A stretch of 18,436 nucleotides of DNA from an uncultured Clostridia bacterium. Its GTDB lineage: Bacteria > Bacillota > Clostridia > Lachnospirales > Lachnospiraceae. Below, piece after piece: positions 6,757-14,760 of this stretch (its first letter is position 1; every line of letters begins with the position of its first letter). Below the pieces are notes generated by a model that saw only the letters and a program-made list of their open reading frames with translations, had not been told where the DNA came from and made no database searches. The stretch is from contig CAMONF010000129.1 in assembly GCA_946620335.1 (NCBI GenBank), positions 1 through 18,436 on the forward strand, given 5' to 3'. Made by a program: the position numbers and the translations under genes.

Positions 6757-9700
6757 TCATACCCCTTCATCAATCCGGCAGCTGCTCCCCTCCCGACTCT
6801 TCTCCACGATGATCTTCCTCGGAATCCCCGACTTGAGCTCCTCGCGGTGGGAGATGATGCCAATCAGCTTGTCCGTCGACAGCGATGTCAGCATATCCAC
6901 GGCATCCTCCAGCGACCGTTCGTCCAGGGTGCCAAATCCCTCGTCGATGAAGAGGGTATCGATGCTGATGCCGCCGGCCGACGCTGTGATCCTGTCGGAC
7001 AGACCAAGGGCCAAGCTCAGGGAGGCCTTGAAGCTCTCTCCGCCCGACAGTGTGCTGGCGGGCCTTTTCTTGCCCGTAAAGTTGTCCAGAATGTCCAGCT
7101 CCAGGGCATTCCGCCCGGTCCGATCGCCGGTCTCCACATGCCGGCAGAGCTCGAATTGCCCGCCGCTGATATCCATGAGCCGGCGGTTGGCCGCAGCCAG
7201 AATGCTGTCGAAGCCGGCTGTCTGAACGTACTGCTCCAGGGACATAAAGCCGTTTCCACGGCCGTTGACCAGGAGGCTCAGCCGCTCCAGCAGGCCCTGC
7301 CTGTGGAGAAGGGCCTCCACGCGGCCCGCCTCCGCCTTCAAGGTCTCCAGGATCCGCCGGTTGGTGGTCAGGACATGGTACCCTTCCGTCTTCTCCCTTC
7401 CCAGGGTCTTCAGGCGCGCCTCCTCCTCTTTGAGAAGGGCTTCATTTTCCTCGGTATCAATCCGGCTAAGGCCCTCCGCCTGCTCGCGGACATCGGCCAG
7501 CCTGGCTCTGCAGAGCCGCAGCCGGTCCTCGAAGTCCCGGATAGCCTTTTCTTCCGCGTCCAGCTCCCCGGTCTTCATGACCGCTGCCTCGTAGGCCTCC
7601 CGGGAAATGAACCCATTACCCGTCAGCGCCTCCTCAGCTTTCTCTGCCTGCGCCTCCACATTCCTCCGGAAATACTCCTCCTGCCGGCGCCGCTCCGCCA
7701 GCGCCGCCCTGGCGGCCTCCCTTTTTCCGGCCGCCTCCTCAGAAGCCTTCTTCCCGGCCTCTATTCTTTCCATGGTCTCCCGGGCCTCCCGCTCCAGATT
7801 CTCCCGGACGCGGACCGCAGCCGCCCTGCTCTCGTAGGGAAGCGGCGGCATGGCTGCTGCCGAAGCCTCGGCGGCCGCCATCTTCTGTGTTTTTTCGGCC
7901 CGGTCACGGCGGACCTCCTCGAGGCGCTCTCTGATTTTCTCCCCATTGGTCCGGTCACCGGGAAGGAGCCGGTCCCGCAGGTCCTTCAGTTCCGCGTCCA
8001 GGGCCTTCAGGCGGCGGTATTCGTTCTTTTCCCAGTCAAAAGCCTCTCTGGTTTTCGCCAGTGCTTCCGTGAGGGCATGCTCGACAGCGGCCAGGTCCGT
8101 GAGGGAAGCACCTGCCGAACTACCGGCAGAATGCCCGTCCGCAGGTTCGAAAGTCCTTCTCGTATTCCCCTCAGAATGCCCATCCCCGGGCTCGAAATTT
8201 CCTCTCGTATTCCCCTCAGGATGCCCGTCCGCGCGAGATTCCGCTGCCGCAGAATTCCTTACCGTTTTCCCGGCAAATGATCGTCCGGTCATGGATGTAT
8301 TCTCATCCGGGTTTTCATCAGCAGAATTCGTGCCCGACCGGTCCATCAGCCGGGAGGTCTCCTCCAAAAGTTCCCCGGCCCTGGTCTTAAGCCCTTCGAA
8401 AGCTGTAAGGCTCCTGCCTCTGGCACCCGCATACCGGGTCTGAGCCTCCCGGCTCACCACCTCGGCCTTCTCCGCCAGCTCACGCAGCGAGACGATCTCT
8501 TCCTCGGTCGCGCTGTTCTCCGGCAGATGGGCGGGATGGGGATGGATCTTAGATCCGCAGACCGGGCATGGCGCATCCTCTGTCAGCCGGGCTGCCAGGA
8601 TGCCGAGCCTCGACAGTTCGAGTCTCGCCTCCGCCTCCCTGAGGGCACGGGCCGCGTCCTCATGAACTTTCTTTTTCTCCTCGGCTTCCGTGAAAGCAGC
8701 CGCATGCTCCTTGGCCTGCCTGCCGCAGGCGGCGACTTCGTTCTGCAGAAGATCCCGGAGCCCCCTGCCCAGGCGCTGGAGCTCCTTGGTCCTGGTCTCA
8801 GCTGCCGCCAGCTCCTCCGGGACCTGCTTCAGGGCCTCCTCCCGTGCCAGATGGGCCTGGGTGAGGTCTGCATTTTCCTCCGTCTCCTTGAGGAGGGCTT
8901 TTTCGGCATCGGCAAGACCTGTCAATTCTCCCCGGAGCTTCCGGATTTCCGCCCGGAGATTATCCCGGAGGGCATACTGCTCCTCTCTCTCCTTCATGGT
9001 GGCTGCCTGCATGCGCTTGATTTCCGCCTCAGGGGCACCGGCCGCGGCCTCCTCGTAGGCCTTCCTGGCAGCATCCGCCCGCTCGCCGGCCTTCTCCACC
9101 GCCTGCTCCTGATCGATCCGGCTCCGGGTCGTCCTGTTAAGACGTTCCTCTTCCAGACGGAGGTTCTCCAGGACCGGCTTCACCAGGTAGATGGCACGGC
9201 GGGCTGCTGCTGCCCGCTCCTTTCTGGCGCCCATCTGAGGCTTTTCGGCCTCCAAAGACGCCACCTCTGCGGTCAATCCTTCCACTGTGTCCAGAAGAGC
9301 ATTCTGCCGCCTGGCCGCACCCAGGGTCTCCCTAAGTGATCTGGCCTTTTCGGCGGATGCCGCCTCCGCTTTGACCCTTTCCTCCTGATCTTTGGCCTGG
9401 ACCTCAGTCAGTTCCGCCAGCAGGCTCTGCATTTCACTCAGGTCAGCCACGTGGCCCGTTCGCTGGCCGGCGCGGTTGACCCTGTCAATTTTGTCCCGCA
9501 GCTCGCCCTTTTCCGGGCAAATCACCCCTGAAAAATACTGCAGGATCGTCCGTTCCTTCTCACCGGTCTCCCCGCGGCTCCGCGACAGGTCCCGCTTCAG
9601 GATCTCACCCATCTGCTTGTAGGCGTCGGTCATGAAGATCTTCTGGAAAATGGCGCTCCGCTCCGCCGTCCCCGCCGTGAGCAGCTCCCGGAACTGCCCC

Positions 9701-10149
9701 TGGGCGATCATGGAGATCTGCTTGAACTGGTCATAGCGGATCCGGAGGATCTCCGCCAGCGCCTCGTCCACCTGGCGCTTCCTCTCGGCGATAGGCTCCC
9801 CGTTCTTCGTCAACACGGCCATGGCCAGGGTCGCCGTCTTGAGGCCGTCGCGCATGTAGGAAGGGGCGCGCTCTACCGTGTATTCATTTCCCCGGTGGGT
9901 GAATGTGAAGGTCACGCTGGTCTTCGTCTTGGGATCGGCGAAATCGCTGCGGAGAGTGGACACGTCCCGGTCCCCGCCGCTGACCCGGTCAAAGAGGGCG
10001 AAGGTGATGGCGTCGAAAATGGTCGACTTGCCCGCACCCGTATCCCCGGTGATGAGGAAAATGCCGTTCTCCCCCAGCCGGGTAAAATCCACCGTCACCT
10101 CCCCCGCATAAGGTCCGAAGGCCCGCATGGTCAGTCTGATCGGCTTCAT
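6757..10149 (-). CDS. sbcC: SbcC, Rad50-like ATPase subunit of the SbcCD nuclease
   Basis: A 1130-aa SMC-like ATPase that acts with SbcD to cut hairpins and process DNA double-strand ends. The P-loop GDTGAGKST is at 35-43. Long coiled coils flank the zinc hook CPVC (528-531), which dimerises the complex. The ABC signature LSGGES is at 1034-1039 and Walker B TLFIDE at 1065-1070, followed by GFGTLD. The chosen ATG overlaps the sbcD stop by 4 nt (ATGA) with GGGGGTGA upstream; an in-frame start at 10194 lies inside sbcD and is unlikely. After the hook, residues about 600-690 form a Gly/Ser/Asn-rich insertion containing two and a half 15-residue repeats (from DGHPEGNTRGNFEPG at 641). This is unusual in a coiled-coil arm. 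The family assignment is certain; the effect of the insertion is unknown. Confidence 0.97.
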   Translation of the reverse strand: MKPIRLTMRAFGPYAGEVTVDFTRLGENGIFLITGDTGAGKSTIFDAITFALFDRVSGGDRDVSTLRSDFADPKTKTSVTFTFTHRGNEYTVERAPSYMRDGLKTATLAMAVLTKNGEPIAERKRQVDEALAEILRIRYDQFKQISMIAQGQFRELLTAGTAERSAIFQKIFMTDAYKQMGEILKRDLSRSRGETGEKERTILQYFSGVICPEKGELRDKIDRVNRAGQRTGHVADLSEMQSLLAELTEVQAKDQEERVKAEAASAEKARSLRETLGAARRQNALLDTVEGLTAEVASLEAEKPQMGARKERAAAARRAIYLVKPVLENLRLEEERLNRTTRSRIDQEQAVEKAGERADAARKAYEEAAAGAPEAEIKRMQAATMKEREEQYALRDNLRAEIRKLRGELTGLADAEKALLKETEENADLTQAHLAREEALKQVPEELAAAETRTKELQRLGRGLRDLLQNEVAACGRQAKEHAAAFTEAEEKKKVHEDAARALREAEARLELSRLGILAARLTEDAPCPVCGSKIHPHPAHLPENSATEEEIVSLRELAEKAEVVSREAQTRYAGARGRSLTAFEGLKTRAGELLEETSRLMDRSGTNSADENPDENTSMTGRSFAGKTVRNSAAAESRADGHPEGNTRGNFEPGDGHSEGNTRRTFEPADGHSAGSSAGASLTDLAAVEHALTEALAKTREAFDWEKNEYRRLKALDAELKDLRDRLLPGDRTNGEKIRERLEEVRRDRAEKTQKMAAAEASAAAMPPLPYESRAAAVRVRENLEREARETMERIEAGKKASEEAAGKREAARAALAERRRQEEYFRRNVEAQAEKAEEALTGNGFISREAYEAAVMKTGELDAEEKAIRDFEDRLRLCRARLADVREQAEGLSRIDTEENEALLKEEEARLKTLGREKTEGYHVLTTNRRILETLKAEAGRVEALLHRQGLLERLSLLVNGRGNGFMSLEQYVQTAGFDSILAAANRRLMDISGGQFELCRHVETGDRTGRNALELDILDNFTGKKRPASTLSGGESFKASLSLALGLSDRITASAGGISIDTLFIDEGFGTLDERSLEDAVDMLTSLSTDKLIGIISHREELKSGIPRKIIVEKSREGSSCRIDEGV
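8129..8235 (-). repeat. 45-bp minisatellite inside sbcC
   Basis: Two full 45-bp copies (8129-8173 and 8174-8218) and a partial third (from 8219), each starting near GAATGCCC and ending CTCGTATTCCCCTCA on the plus strand. The period is a multiple of three, so the frame is kept, and each unit encodes 15 residues (DGHxEGNTRxxFEPx). Copy-number changes would alter the protein without breaking it. Confidence 0.85.
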
Positions 10150-11303
10150 AAAATCACCCCCGCTTCCTTGGCGGCAGCCCGCAGGATATCCCATTCCTCC
10201 TCATTGGGGCTTCCGCCGACGATCTGTCCGTAAAATTCTGTCATGAGCTCATCGAAGCTCCTGTCTCCCGCCAGGTTCCCCAGGTCCGTCTCCTGCAGGG
10301 CCCTGGTGTGGGAATTGCAGTAATCCATCTTCATGACGTTGGGATAGACGGCCCTCAGCCGGTCGATGGCGCCGGGCACGGGCGTCTCGTCCGTCAACGT
10401 GGCGTAAATATAGTCATCCGGATCGGTCACATTCTCCTCATCCAGCAGGCAGGCAATGGGGCCCTTGATATGGCGGATCTGCCGTCTGGGCGTAAGGGGC
10501 AGGAGCTCGATCTGCACCTCTGCGCCCTTCTCCCCCAATGTGACGAGCGGCACCGTTTTCACCTGCCCGATTTCCTTCGCGGACAAGGAGTAGGCCAGTG
10601 GCGAACCCGCATATCGGACCTGCGGCCCTCCGGCCTCCTGAGGCGTGTGAATATGGCCCAGCGCCGCGTACTCGAAGCCGTCGTAGACCTCCGACCCGAC
10701 GCGCTCCACGGTGCCCATGTCCTCCGGGTGGAATTTCTCGGATCCCGCCATCTCCGGCATATTTCCCCTGCCCAGAACGAACTGGTGGGAAATGATAACA
10801 TTCCGCTCCTCCCAGTTCACCCCCGCCGCCTCGATCGCGGTCTGCACGGCCTCACCGTAGCTCTTGATCTCTTTGTCCTGGTGGTAATACCGGACCATGG
10901 AAGCCTTCACGAAGGGCAGGAGGTAAAAGTTGACAGGCCCATACTCGTCGTTTAGCACAGCCTTCTTCAGGGTTCCCACGTACCTGCCCCCGATATAGAC
11001 GCCGCCGGCCTCAAAGAGTCCGCTGCCGAAGGCGAGCCTCTCCTCGGAGTCGTGGTTCCCGCTGATCATGAGGACCTTTCGGCCCCTTCGGGCGGCCTCG
11101 GTCAGAAAATCGCTGAGGACCCGCACCGCCTCCTCCGTGGGGATGGCCTTGTCGTACACGTCGCCGGCGATGACCAGGGCGTCGGCCTCATGCTCCTCCG
11201 CCAGGTCCAGGATCTGACCCAGTATGAACCGCTGGTCCTCCAGCATGCTGATCTCATTGACGACCTTCCCTATGTGCAGGTCCGCCAGGTGTAAAAATTT
11301 CAT
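10146..11303 (-). CDS. sbcD: SbcD, Mre11-like nuclease subunit of SbcCD
   Basis: A 385-aa metallophosphoesterase that supplies the nuclease of the SbcCD complex. The metal-site motifs are complete: ADLHIGK (Asp8, His10), AGDVYDK (Asp48), GNHDSEERL (Asn83, His84), ISHQF (His173) and GHIH (His217, His219). The C-terminal third is the expected capping and SbcC-binding region. Upstream in-frame codons would add 22 residues, but GGAGG 5 nt before the ATG at 11303 and the usual MKFLHLADLH opening support this start. The extra upstream stretch is also occupied by a stable hairpin. The gene overlaps sbcC by 4 nt. No separate promoter is evident, so it may depend on read-through from the rubredoxin promoter. 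Confidence 0.96.
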   Translation of the reverse strand: MKFLHLADLHIGKVVNEISMLEDQRFILGQILDLAEEHEADALVIAGDVYDKAIPTEEAVRVLSDFLTEAARRGRKVLMISGNHDSEERLAFGSGLFEAGGVYIGGRYVGTLKKAVLNDEYGPVNFYLLPFVKASMVRYYHQDKEIKSYGEAVQTAIEAAGVNWEERNVIISHQFVLGRGNMPEMAGSEKFHPEDMGTVERVGSEVYDGFEYAALGHIHTPQEAGGPQVRYAGSPLAYSLSAKEIGQVKTVPLVTLGEKGAEVQIELLPLTPRRQIRHIKGPIACLLDEENVTDPDDYIYATLTDETPVPGAIDRLRAVYPNVMKMDYCNSHTRALQETDLGNLAGDRSFDELMTEFYGQIVGGSPNEEEWDILRAAAKEAGVIL

Positions 11304-11322
11304 ATGTGCCTCCGTAAACCAA

Positions 11323-11359
11323 GCGGCAGGCAGGCTGTCTCTGACAACCTGCCTGCCGC
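11323..11359 (-). terminator. Strong hairpin between rubredoxin and sbcD
   Basis: A perfect 12-bp stem (GCGGCAGGCAGG at 11323-11334 with its complement at 11348-11359). It extends inward by four more pairs across one mismatch to a TCT loop. On the minus strand it is followed by TTGGTTT, a poor T-tract, so it is more likely a partial terminator or RNA-stability element than a full stop. It ends only 9 nt before the sbcD ribosome binding site. Confidence 0.6.
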
Positions 11360-11378
11360 GCGTGTTCAACCTGATGTG

Positions 11379-11537
11379 TTATTCCTCGCTGAATTCGTCC
11401 TTGCCGACTCCGCAGAGCGGGCATGCAAAGTCCTCCGGCAGGTCGTCCCAGGCAGTGCCCGGATCGATGCCGTTATCGGGATCGCCAAGATCCTCATCAT
11501 AGATGTAGCCGCAGACGTCACATACATATTTAGCCAT
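11379..11537 (-). CDS. Rubredoxin
   Basis: A 52-aa rubredoxin, a small one-electron carrier with one iron bound by four cysteines. The ligands are Cys6 and Cys9 (CDVCGYIYDE) and Cys39 and Cys42 (CPLCGVGKDEF). The DPDNGIDPGTAWDDLPEDF stretch between them is typical of the family, and the length is standard. The ATG has AAGGAGGT 7 nt upstream, and a promoter with a perfect TATAAT lies at 11585-11613. In anaerobes rubredoxins feed electrons to superoxide reductase, rubrerythrin or flavoproteins in oxygen defence; no partner gene is in this window. It lies between aroK and sbcDC on the same strand. The family call is very secure. Confidence 0.97.
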   Translation of the reverse strand: MAKYVCDVCGYIYDEDLGDPDNGIDPGTAWDDLPEDFACPLCGVGKDEFSEE

Positions 11538-11584
11538 AACAGTTACCTCCTTCGCTTGATCTTGCCCTTAGGGCCGTTTGCCTC

Positions 11585-11613
11585 ATTATACACGAGCAGG
11601 TCATTCTTGAAAA
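11585..11613 (-). promoter_or_regulatory. Putative promoter for rubredoxin (and perhaps sbcDC)
   Basis: Minus strand: TTTTCA, 17-nt spacer, perfect TATAAT. The -35 region overlaps the end of aroK. Transcription would start near 11578, about 40 nt before the rubredoxin start. No T-rich terminator is seen between aroK and this promoter. Confidence 0.6.
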
Positions 11614-12128
11614 GCGAAAGCACAGATTTCTTTGGCTATGTCCTCCACAGCCCTGCCGTCCGTCACCACCGTCACGTCGGCCGCCGCCTCGTAGGCAGCC
11701 CGCCTTTTCTCCATGAGACCGCGGATATAGTCCGCGTCCATGTGGCCGTTCAGGAGCGGGCGCTCGTCGGAATGCCGGACCCTCTCCAGCACCGTCTCCG
11801 GCGCCGCCGTGAGCAGGACGATGACGGAGCTCTCCTTGAGGCTCCTGACATTTTCCTGCCGGAGGACCGCCCCGCCGCCGCAGGCGATGACCAGTCCGCG
11901 CCGGTCCGCCAGGGACGCGATGGCCGCGCTCTCCCGGTCCCGGAAGCCTTCTTCGCCCTGCAGGGCGAAGATATCCTTGATGGCCATGCCCTCGCGCTCC
12001 ACGATGAGGGCATCCGTGTCCACCTCCTTAAGGCCCAGGTTGTCCCGAAGCCAGGCGGAGACGGTCGTCTTCCCGGTGCCCATGAAGCCCACCAGGGCGA
12101 TGTTCCTGCGGTTGTCCTGTGTTTTCAT
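11601..12128 (-). CDS. aroK: Shikimate kinase
   Basis: A 175-aa shikimate kinase, which phosphorylates shikimate with ATP on the path to chorismate and aromatic amino acids. The P-loop GFMGTGKTT is at 14-22, and the shikimate/Mg site DTD at 37-39. GEEGFRDRE is at 58-66 (Arg63 binding shikimate) and CGGGAV at 83-88. The lid has DERPLL at 121-126 (Arg123), and a late basic motif KRRAAYE is at 141-147. Length and motif order are normal. The ATG is 10 nt after the MATE stop, with AAGGAG before it, so the gene is probably translated from the MATE transcript. No other aro gene is next to it, so its operon partner is unusual. Confidence 0.95.
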   Translation of the reverse strand: MKTQDNRRNIALVGFMGTGKTTVSAWLRDNLGLKEVDTDALIVEREGMAIKDIFALQGEEGFRDRESAAIASLADRRGLVIACGGGAVLRQENVRSLKESSVIVLLTAAPETVLERVRHSDERPLLNGHMDADYIRGLMEKRRAAYEAAADVTVVTDGRAVEDIAKEICAFAFQE

Positions 12129-12138
12129 TTTTTACTCC

Positions 12139-13500
12139 TTACAGCTTGATATCCACCCACTTGCCGGCCTTAAAGCGCAGGCTCATGAAAATGAAGCGCA
12201 TGATCTGGTCGCCCAGAATGCCCAGCCAGATACCCGTGAGCCCCAGCCCCAGCACCTGCACGCACAGGATCGTTACGCCGGTACGGATCAGTGTGCAGGA
12301 GATCAGCGAGGAGACCAGGGCATAGCGAACGTCGCCCGCTGCCCTGAGGCATGCGCCGAAGATGATCTGGGAAATCTGGAGGATACAGATGACCGTCATG
12401 AACCGGCAGATGAGTACGCCGTAGTCCAGAATATGCGGAGAATCCGGGAAATAAAGACCGAAGAACCAGCGGCCGCCCAGCAGCAGAAAAGCCGACAGAC
12501 CCAGGGAAATGAAGAACCCGATCCGCTGGCAGATACTGCCGTACTGCTTGGCATCCTCCTTCTTGCCCGCGCCAAGGGCCTCGCCGGCCAGCGCCACGCC
12601 GGCGACCTGCATGCCGTCGGCGAAGGAGAAGGTAAGTCCCAGCAGGTTCATTCCGATGTTGTGAGCCGCGAAGACATCTGTGCCGAGCCTGGCCGCTATG
12701 AGGGCAGTCGCCACGAAGCCGACGCGCATGGCCAGGTTCTCGACGATCATATTGGAGGCCAGGTGGACGATGAGGCGAATATCCCGCATCCGCGCCCTGA
12801 TGCGGTTCCGGAACATGAAGGGCAGGCTCACATAACTGTTCTTCCGGTAAAGGGATGCAATGCTCATGCCTGCCGCGGCCACGGTGCCGAGGACCGTCGC
12901 CAGGGCGGCGCCGAAGACGCCGAGCTTTGGGAAACCGAATTTGCCGCCAATCAAAAGATAGTTGAAGACGATATTGACGATGCTGGAGACCACGTTGGTG
13001 GTCATGGAGATCCGCGTGTTGCCGCTGCCACGCTGGGCTGAGTTGATGGTCATGGAGATGACGTTGAAGACGGTGCCTCCGATGATGACCCGGAAATAAG
13101 TCACAGCAGACGCGTGGGTGTCCTCATTGCTGCCCGCCAGATGCATGAGCTGGGGCGTAAAGACGAGAAAGACCACGGTGATCACGACGCAGGCGATCAT
13201 GGCCATGACGAAGGCGGTGAGGAAGGTCTCGTTGGCGCCTTCCCTGTCCTGCTCGCCCTTCCTGCGGGCCACCAGGGCGCTGACCGCCACGTTGATGGCA
13301 AAAAAGACCGTCAGCGCGACGAATTTGGGCTGGGCGGTCAGACCGATGGCCGCCACGGCATAGCTGCCCATGGTCGCCACCATCATGGTGTCGATCATGC
13401 CGGCCAGGGATATAAAAAAGCTCTCCAGGACTGCCGGCCAGGCCACCGATATGGCCCGCCGATACATTTCCCGCGTTGTCAGTTCACCGTTTCCACCCAC
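12139..13500 (-). CDS. MATE-family efflux transporter
   Basis: A 453-aa multidrug and toxin extrusion (MATE) family transporter with about twelve membrane helices in two homologous halves. It exchanges cations or drugs for Na+ or H+. Recognisable family stretches near the N-terminus include AWPAVLESFFISLAGMIDTMMVATMGSYAVAAIGL, and QRGSGNTRISM and ACLRAAGDVRYAL in the two halves. The start is uncertain. GTG at 13500 has AGGAGA with a 6-nt gap; the adjacent GTG at 13503 or the GTG at 13533 (11 residues more) are alternatives with poorer sites. No ATG is suitable. The gene is driven by the consensus promoter at 13689-13717 through a leader of about 180 nt and is followed by aroK. The substrate is unknown. 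Confidence 0.92.
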   Translation of the reverse strand: MGGNGELTTREMYRRAISVAWPAVLESFFISLAGMIDTMMVATMGSYAVAAIGLTAQPKFVALTVFFAINVAVSALVARRKGEQDREGANETFLTAFVMAMIACVVITVVFLVFTPQLMHLAGSNEDTHASAVTYFRVIIGGTVFNVISMTINSAQRGSGNTRISMTTNVVSSIVNIVFNYLLIGGKFGFPKLGVFGAALATVLGTVAAAGMSIASLYRKNSYVSLPFMFRNRIRARMRDIRLIVHLASNMIVENLAMRVGFVATALIAARLGTDVFAAHNIGMNLLGLTFSFADGMQVAGVALAGEALGAGKKEDAKQYGSICQRIGFFISLGLSAFLLLGGRWFFGLYFPDSPHILDYGVLICRFMTVICILQISQIIFGACLRAAGDVRYALVSSLISCTLIRTGVTILCVQVLGLGLTGIWLGILGDQIMRFIFMSLRFKAGKWVDIKL

Positions 13501-13606
13501 CACATTCTCCTGCTTTCTCTCGATGGGCCCCACTGGCCCGACTCTCTGCCCTCCGTCTCAGTCTGCGCTTCATGTCTGGGCATAACCTTGCATACAGGCA
13601 ACTCTC

Positions 13607-13645
13607 CGGCAGACAGCCTGTCAGTGTAAGGCTCAGAATCTGCCG
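13607..13645 (-). promoter_or_regulatory. Structured leader hairpin upstream of the MATE gene
   Basis: Read on the minus strand, CGGCAGA pairs with TCTGCCG (7 bp). Inside it AGCCT pairs with AGGCT (5 bp) across an asymmetric internal loop, closing a 9-nt loop. It sits roughly midway in the untranslated leader between the promoter and the GTG start. It could be a regulatory RNA structure; it matches no riboswitch class I can name. Confidence 0.4.
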
Positions 13646-13688
13646 AAATTCCCTGTCCTTTGCGCGGCAGGGCTTGTCGCCGCAAAAC

Positions 13689-13717
13689 ATTATACTTGTC
13701 CCGACATCCAATGTCAA
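13689..13717 (-). promoter_or_regulatory. Full-consensus SigA promoter for the MATE-aroK operon
   Basis: Minus strand: TTGACA, exactly 17 nt, TATAAT. All twelve consensus bases match. The predicted start is near 13682, leaving a leader of about 180 nt before the MATE start. The surrounding gap (13501-13878, 378 bp) contains this promoter, the leader hairpin at 13607-13645 and the hairpin at 13837-13861. I see no protein or RNA gene in it that I can name. Confidence 0.85.
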
Positions 13718-13836
13718 AGGCCAGCCGTCAACCATCTGCAATATCTTTTGCTGACAAAGCGCCGCTGTTTTCGCCGATGAGGCGCTGAGCGGATTTCGGC
13801 ATTTCGCAAGTCCAAACACTTTCCAGACAATCGAAC

Positions 13837-13861
13837 AGGCCCATCCGCGGGGGATGGGCCT
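13837..13861 (-). terminator. Hairpin terminator after the APH-fold gene
   Basis: A 10-bp perfect stem (AGGCCCATCC with its complement) and 5-nt loop, about 17 nt beyond the stop codon at 13879. The T-run after it is weak on the minus strand (TGTTCG) and better on the plus strand (TTCATTTT), but no plus-strand gene ends here. Confidence 0.55.
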
Positions 13862-13878
13862 TCATTTTCAGCGCATAT

Positions 13879-14637
13879 TCATTGATATTCAGCTACAGAA
13901 ATCCAGCGGCTGAGGAGGGCTCTCTCCGCCTCACTCTCCGCCTTGGCCAGCTGACCGGCGGCGACGATGGGCATCCACCTCTGGACATACTGAATAGCCG
14001 TGTCGGACTTCCGGCTGTAAAGCTTCAGATACCGCTCCGCCAGGTCCGGATCCTGCAGGGTGAACTTCAGGCAGGTCAGCGCCGCGTCCGCCCCGGCATT
14101 TCCCTGCGTGGCGTGGGCCCAGTCGATGACCTTGTAGCCGCCGTCCTCCGTCAGGATGATGTTGGAGGGGACAAAGTCTCCATGGCAGAGCTTGGTGTGG
14201 CGCCGCATGCCGTGGAGCCGCTGCTGCAGCTCATAGCGGGTGCTCGGATCGATCTCCTTCAGCGCGGCGATTTCCTCGAAGCGCTTGTCCACGGTATTGC
14301 GGAGTCCGTCAGCCCGGAAACTGTTCACATGGATCTGAATATCCACCAGCTTCTCCAGATAGTCGTCCACATGGGCCGGATCCTGCCGCATCCGCTGCTC
14401 CATGGTATCCCCGGCGACATACTCCAGGGAAATGGCCCACTTGCCGTCGAAGGAATTGACATAGTTGACTTTGGAAACCGGCACACCGTAGGACTCCACA
14501 TAGGCTGTGATCAGGGCTTCATTGAAAACGCCGGTCTTAGGATGGTCCTCGCTGAAGACCTTGATGATCTCATCGCCGACCTTATAGACAGTCTTGTAGG
14601 ACCTTTTTACGATAATATCCTTCTCATTGAATTCCAT
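13879..14637 (-). CDS. APH-fold phosphotransferase (aminoglycoside/choline kinase-like)
   Basis: A 252-aa protein of the APH (PF01636-like) small-molecule kinase superfamily. The kinase signatures are visible: a candidate ATP lysine at Lys26 (EIIKVF), the catalytic loop CHGDFVPSN (151-159; Asp154 base, Asn159 metal) and VIDWAHA (170-176; Asp172 metal). The superfamily covers aminoglycoside phosphotransferases, choline and thiamine kinases and fructosamine-type kinases. Nothing here singles out a substrate, and a resistance role should not be assumed. The ATG has GGGAGGT 6 nt upstream. It lies 123 nt downstream of adhE on the same strand with no clear promoter of its own, so it may be expressed by read-through. 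Confidence 0.88.
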   Translation of the reverse strand: MEFNEKDIIVKRSYKTVYKVGDEIIKVFSEDHPKTGVFNEALITAYVESYGVPVSKVNYVNSFDGKWAISLEYVAGDTMEQRMRQDPAHVDDYLEKLVDIQIHVNSFRADGLRNTVDKRFEEIAALKEIDPSTRYELQQRLHGMRRHTKLCHGDFVPSNIILTEDGGYKVIDWAHATQGNAGADAALTCLKFTLQDPDLAERYLKLYSRKSDTAIQYVQRWMPIVAAGQLAKAESEAERALLSRWISVAEYQ

Positions 14638-14713
14638 AGTAACCTCCCGTATCTCGGATTCATGGCCGTAATGTGCAGGAAATGAACACAGGCCCGCTCT
14701 CTTTCGCGTCTGT

Positions 14714-14739
14714 CAGCCGGTCAGGGTACGTGCCGGCTG
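14714..14739 (-). terminator. Possible hairpin after adhE
   Basis: A 7-bp stem (CAGCCGG/CCGGCTG) with a 12-nt loop, enclosed by a second 7-bp pairing between 14687-14693 and 14743-14749. No T-run follows, so this may be a weak terminator or a processing structure between adhE and the APH-fold gene. Confidence 0.35.
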
Positions 14740-14760
14740 CCCGCCTGTGCCTGTGAGGTG

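Noticed and set aside
13769..13805. A 6-bp inverted repeat AGCGCC/GGCGCT in the gap before the MATE gene.
   Set aside because: Short stem, 17-nt loop, no T-run and no gene that it would serve.
13484..13819. A 111-codon minus-strand open frame in the gap before the MATE gene.
   Set aside because: It runs straight through the consensus promoter, has no ribosome binding site and its sequence (Arg-rich, no domain) looks like chance coding. Its internal ATG near 13690 lies within the -10 element, so it could not be translated from that promoter.
13879..14637. An antibiotic-resistance aminoglycoside phosphotransferase.
   Set aside because: Only general APH-superfamily kinase motifs are present; nothing identifies an aminoglycoside substrate and there is no mobile element around it.
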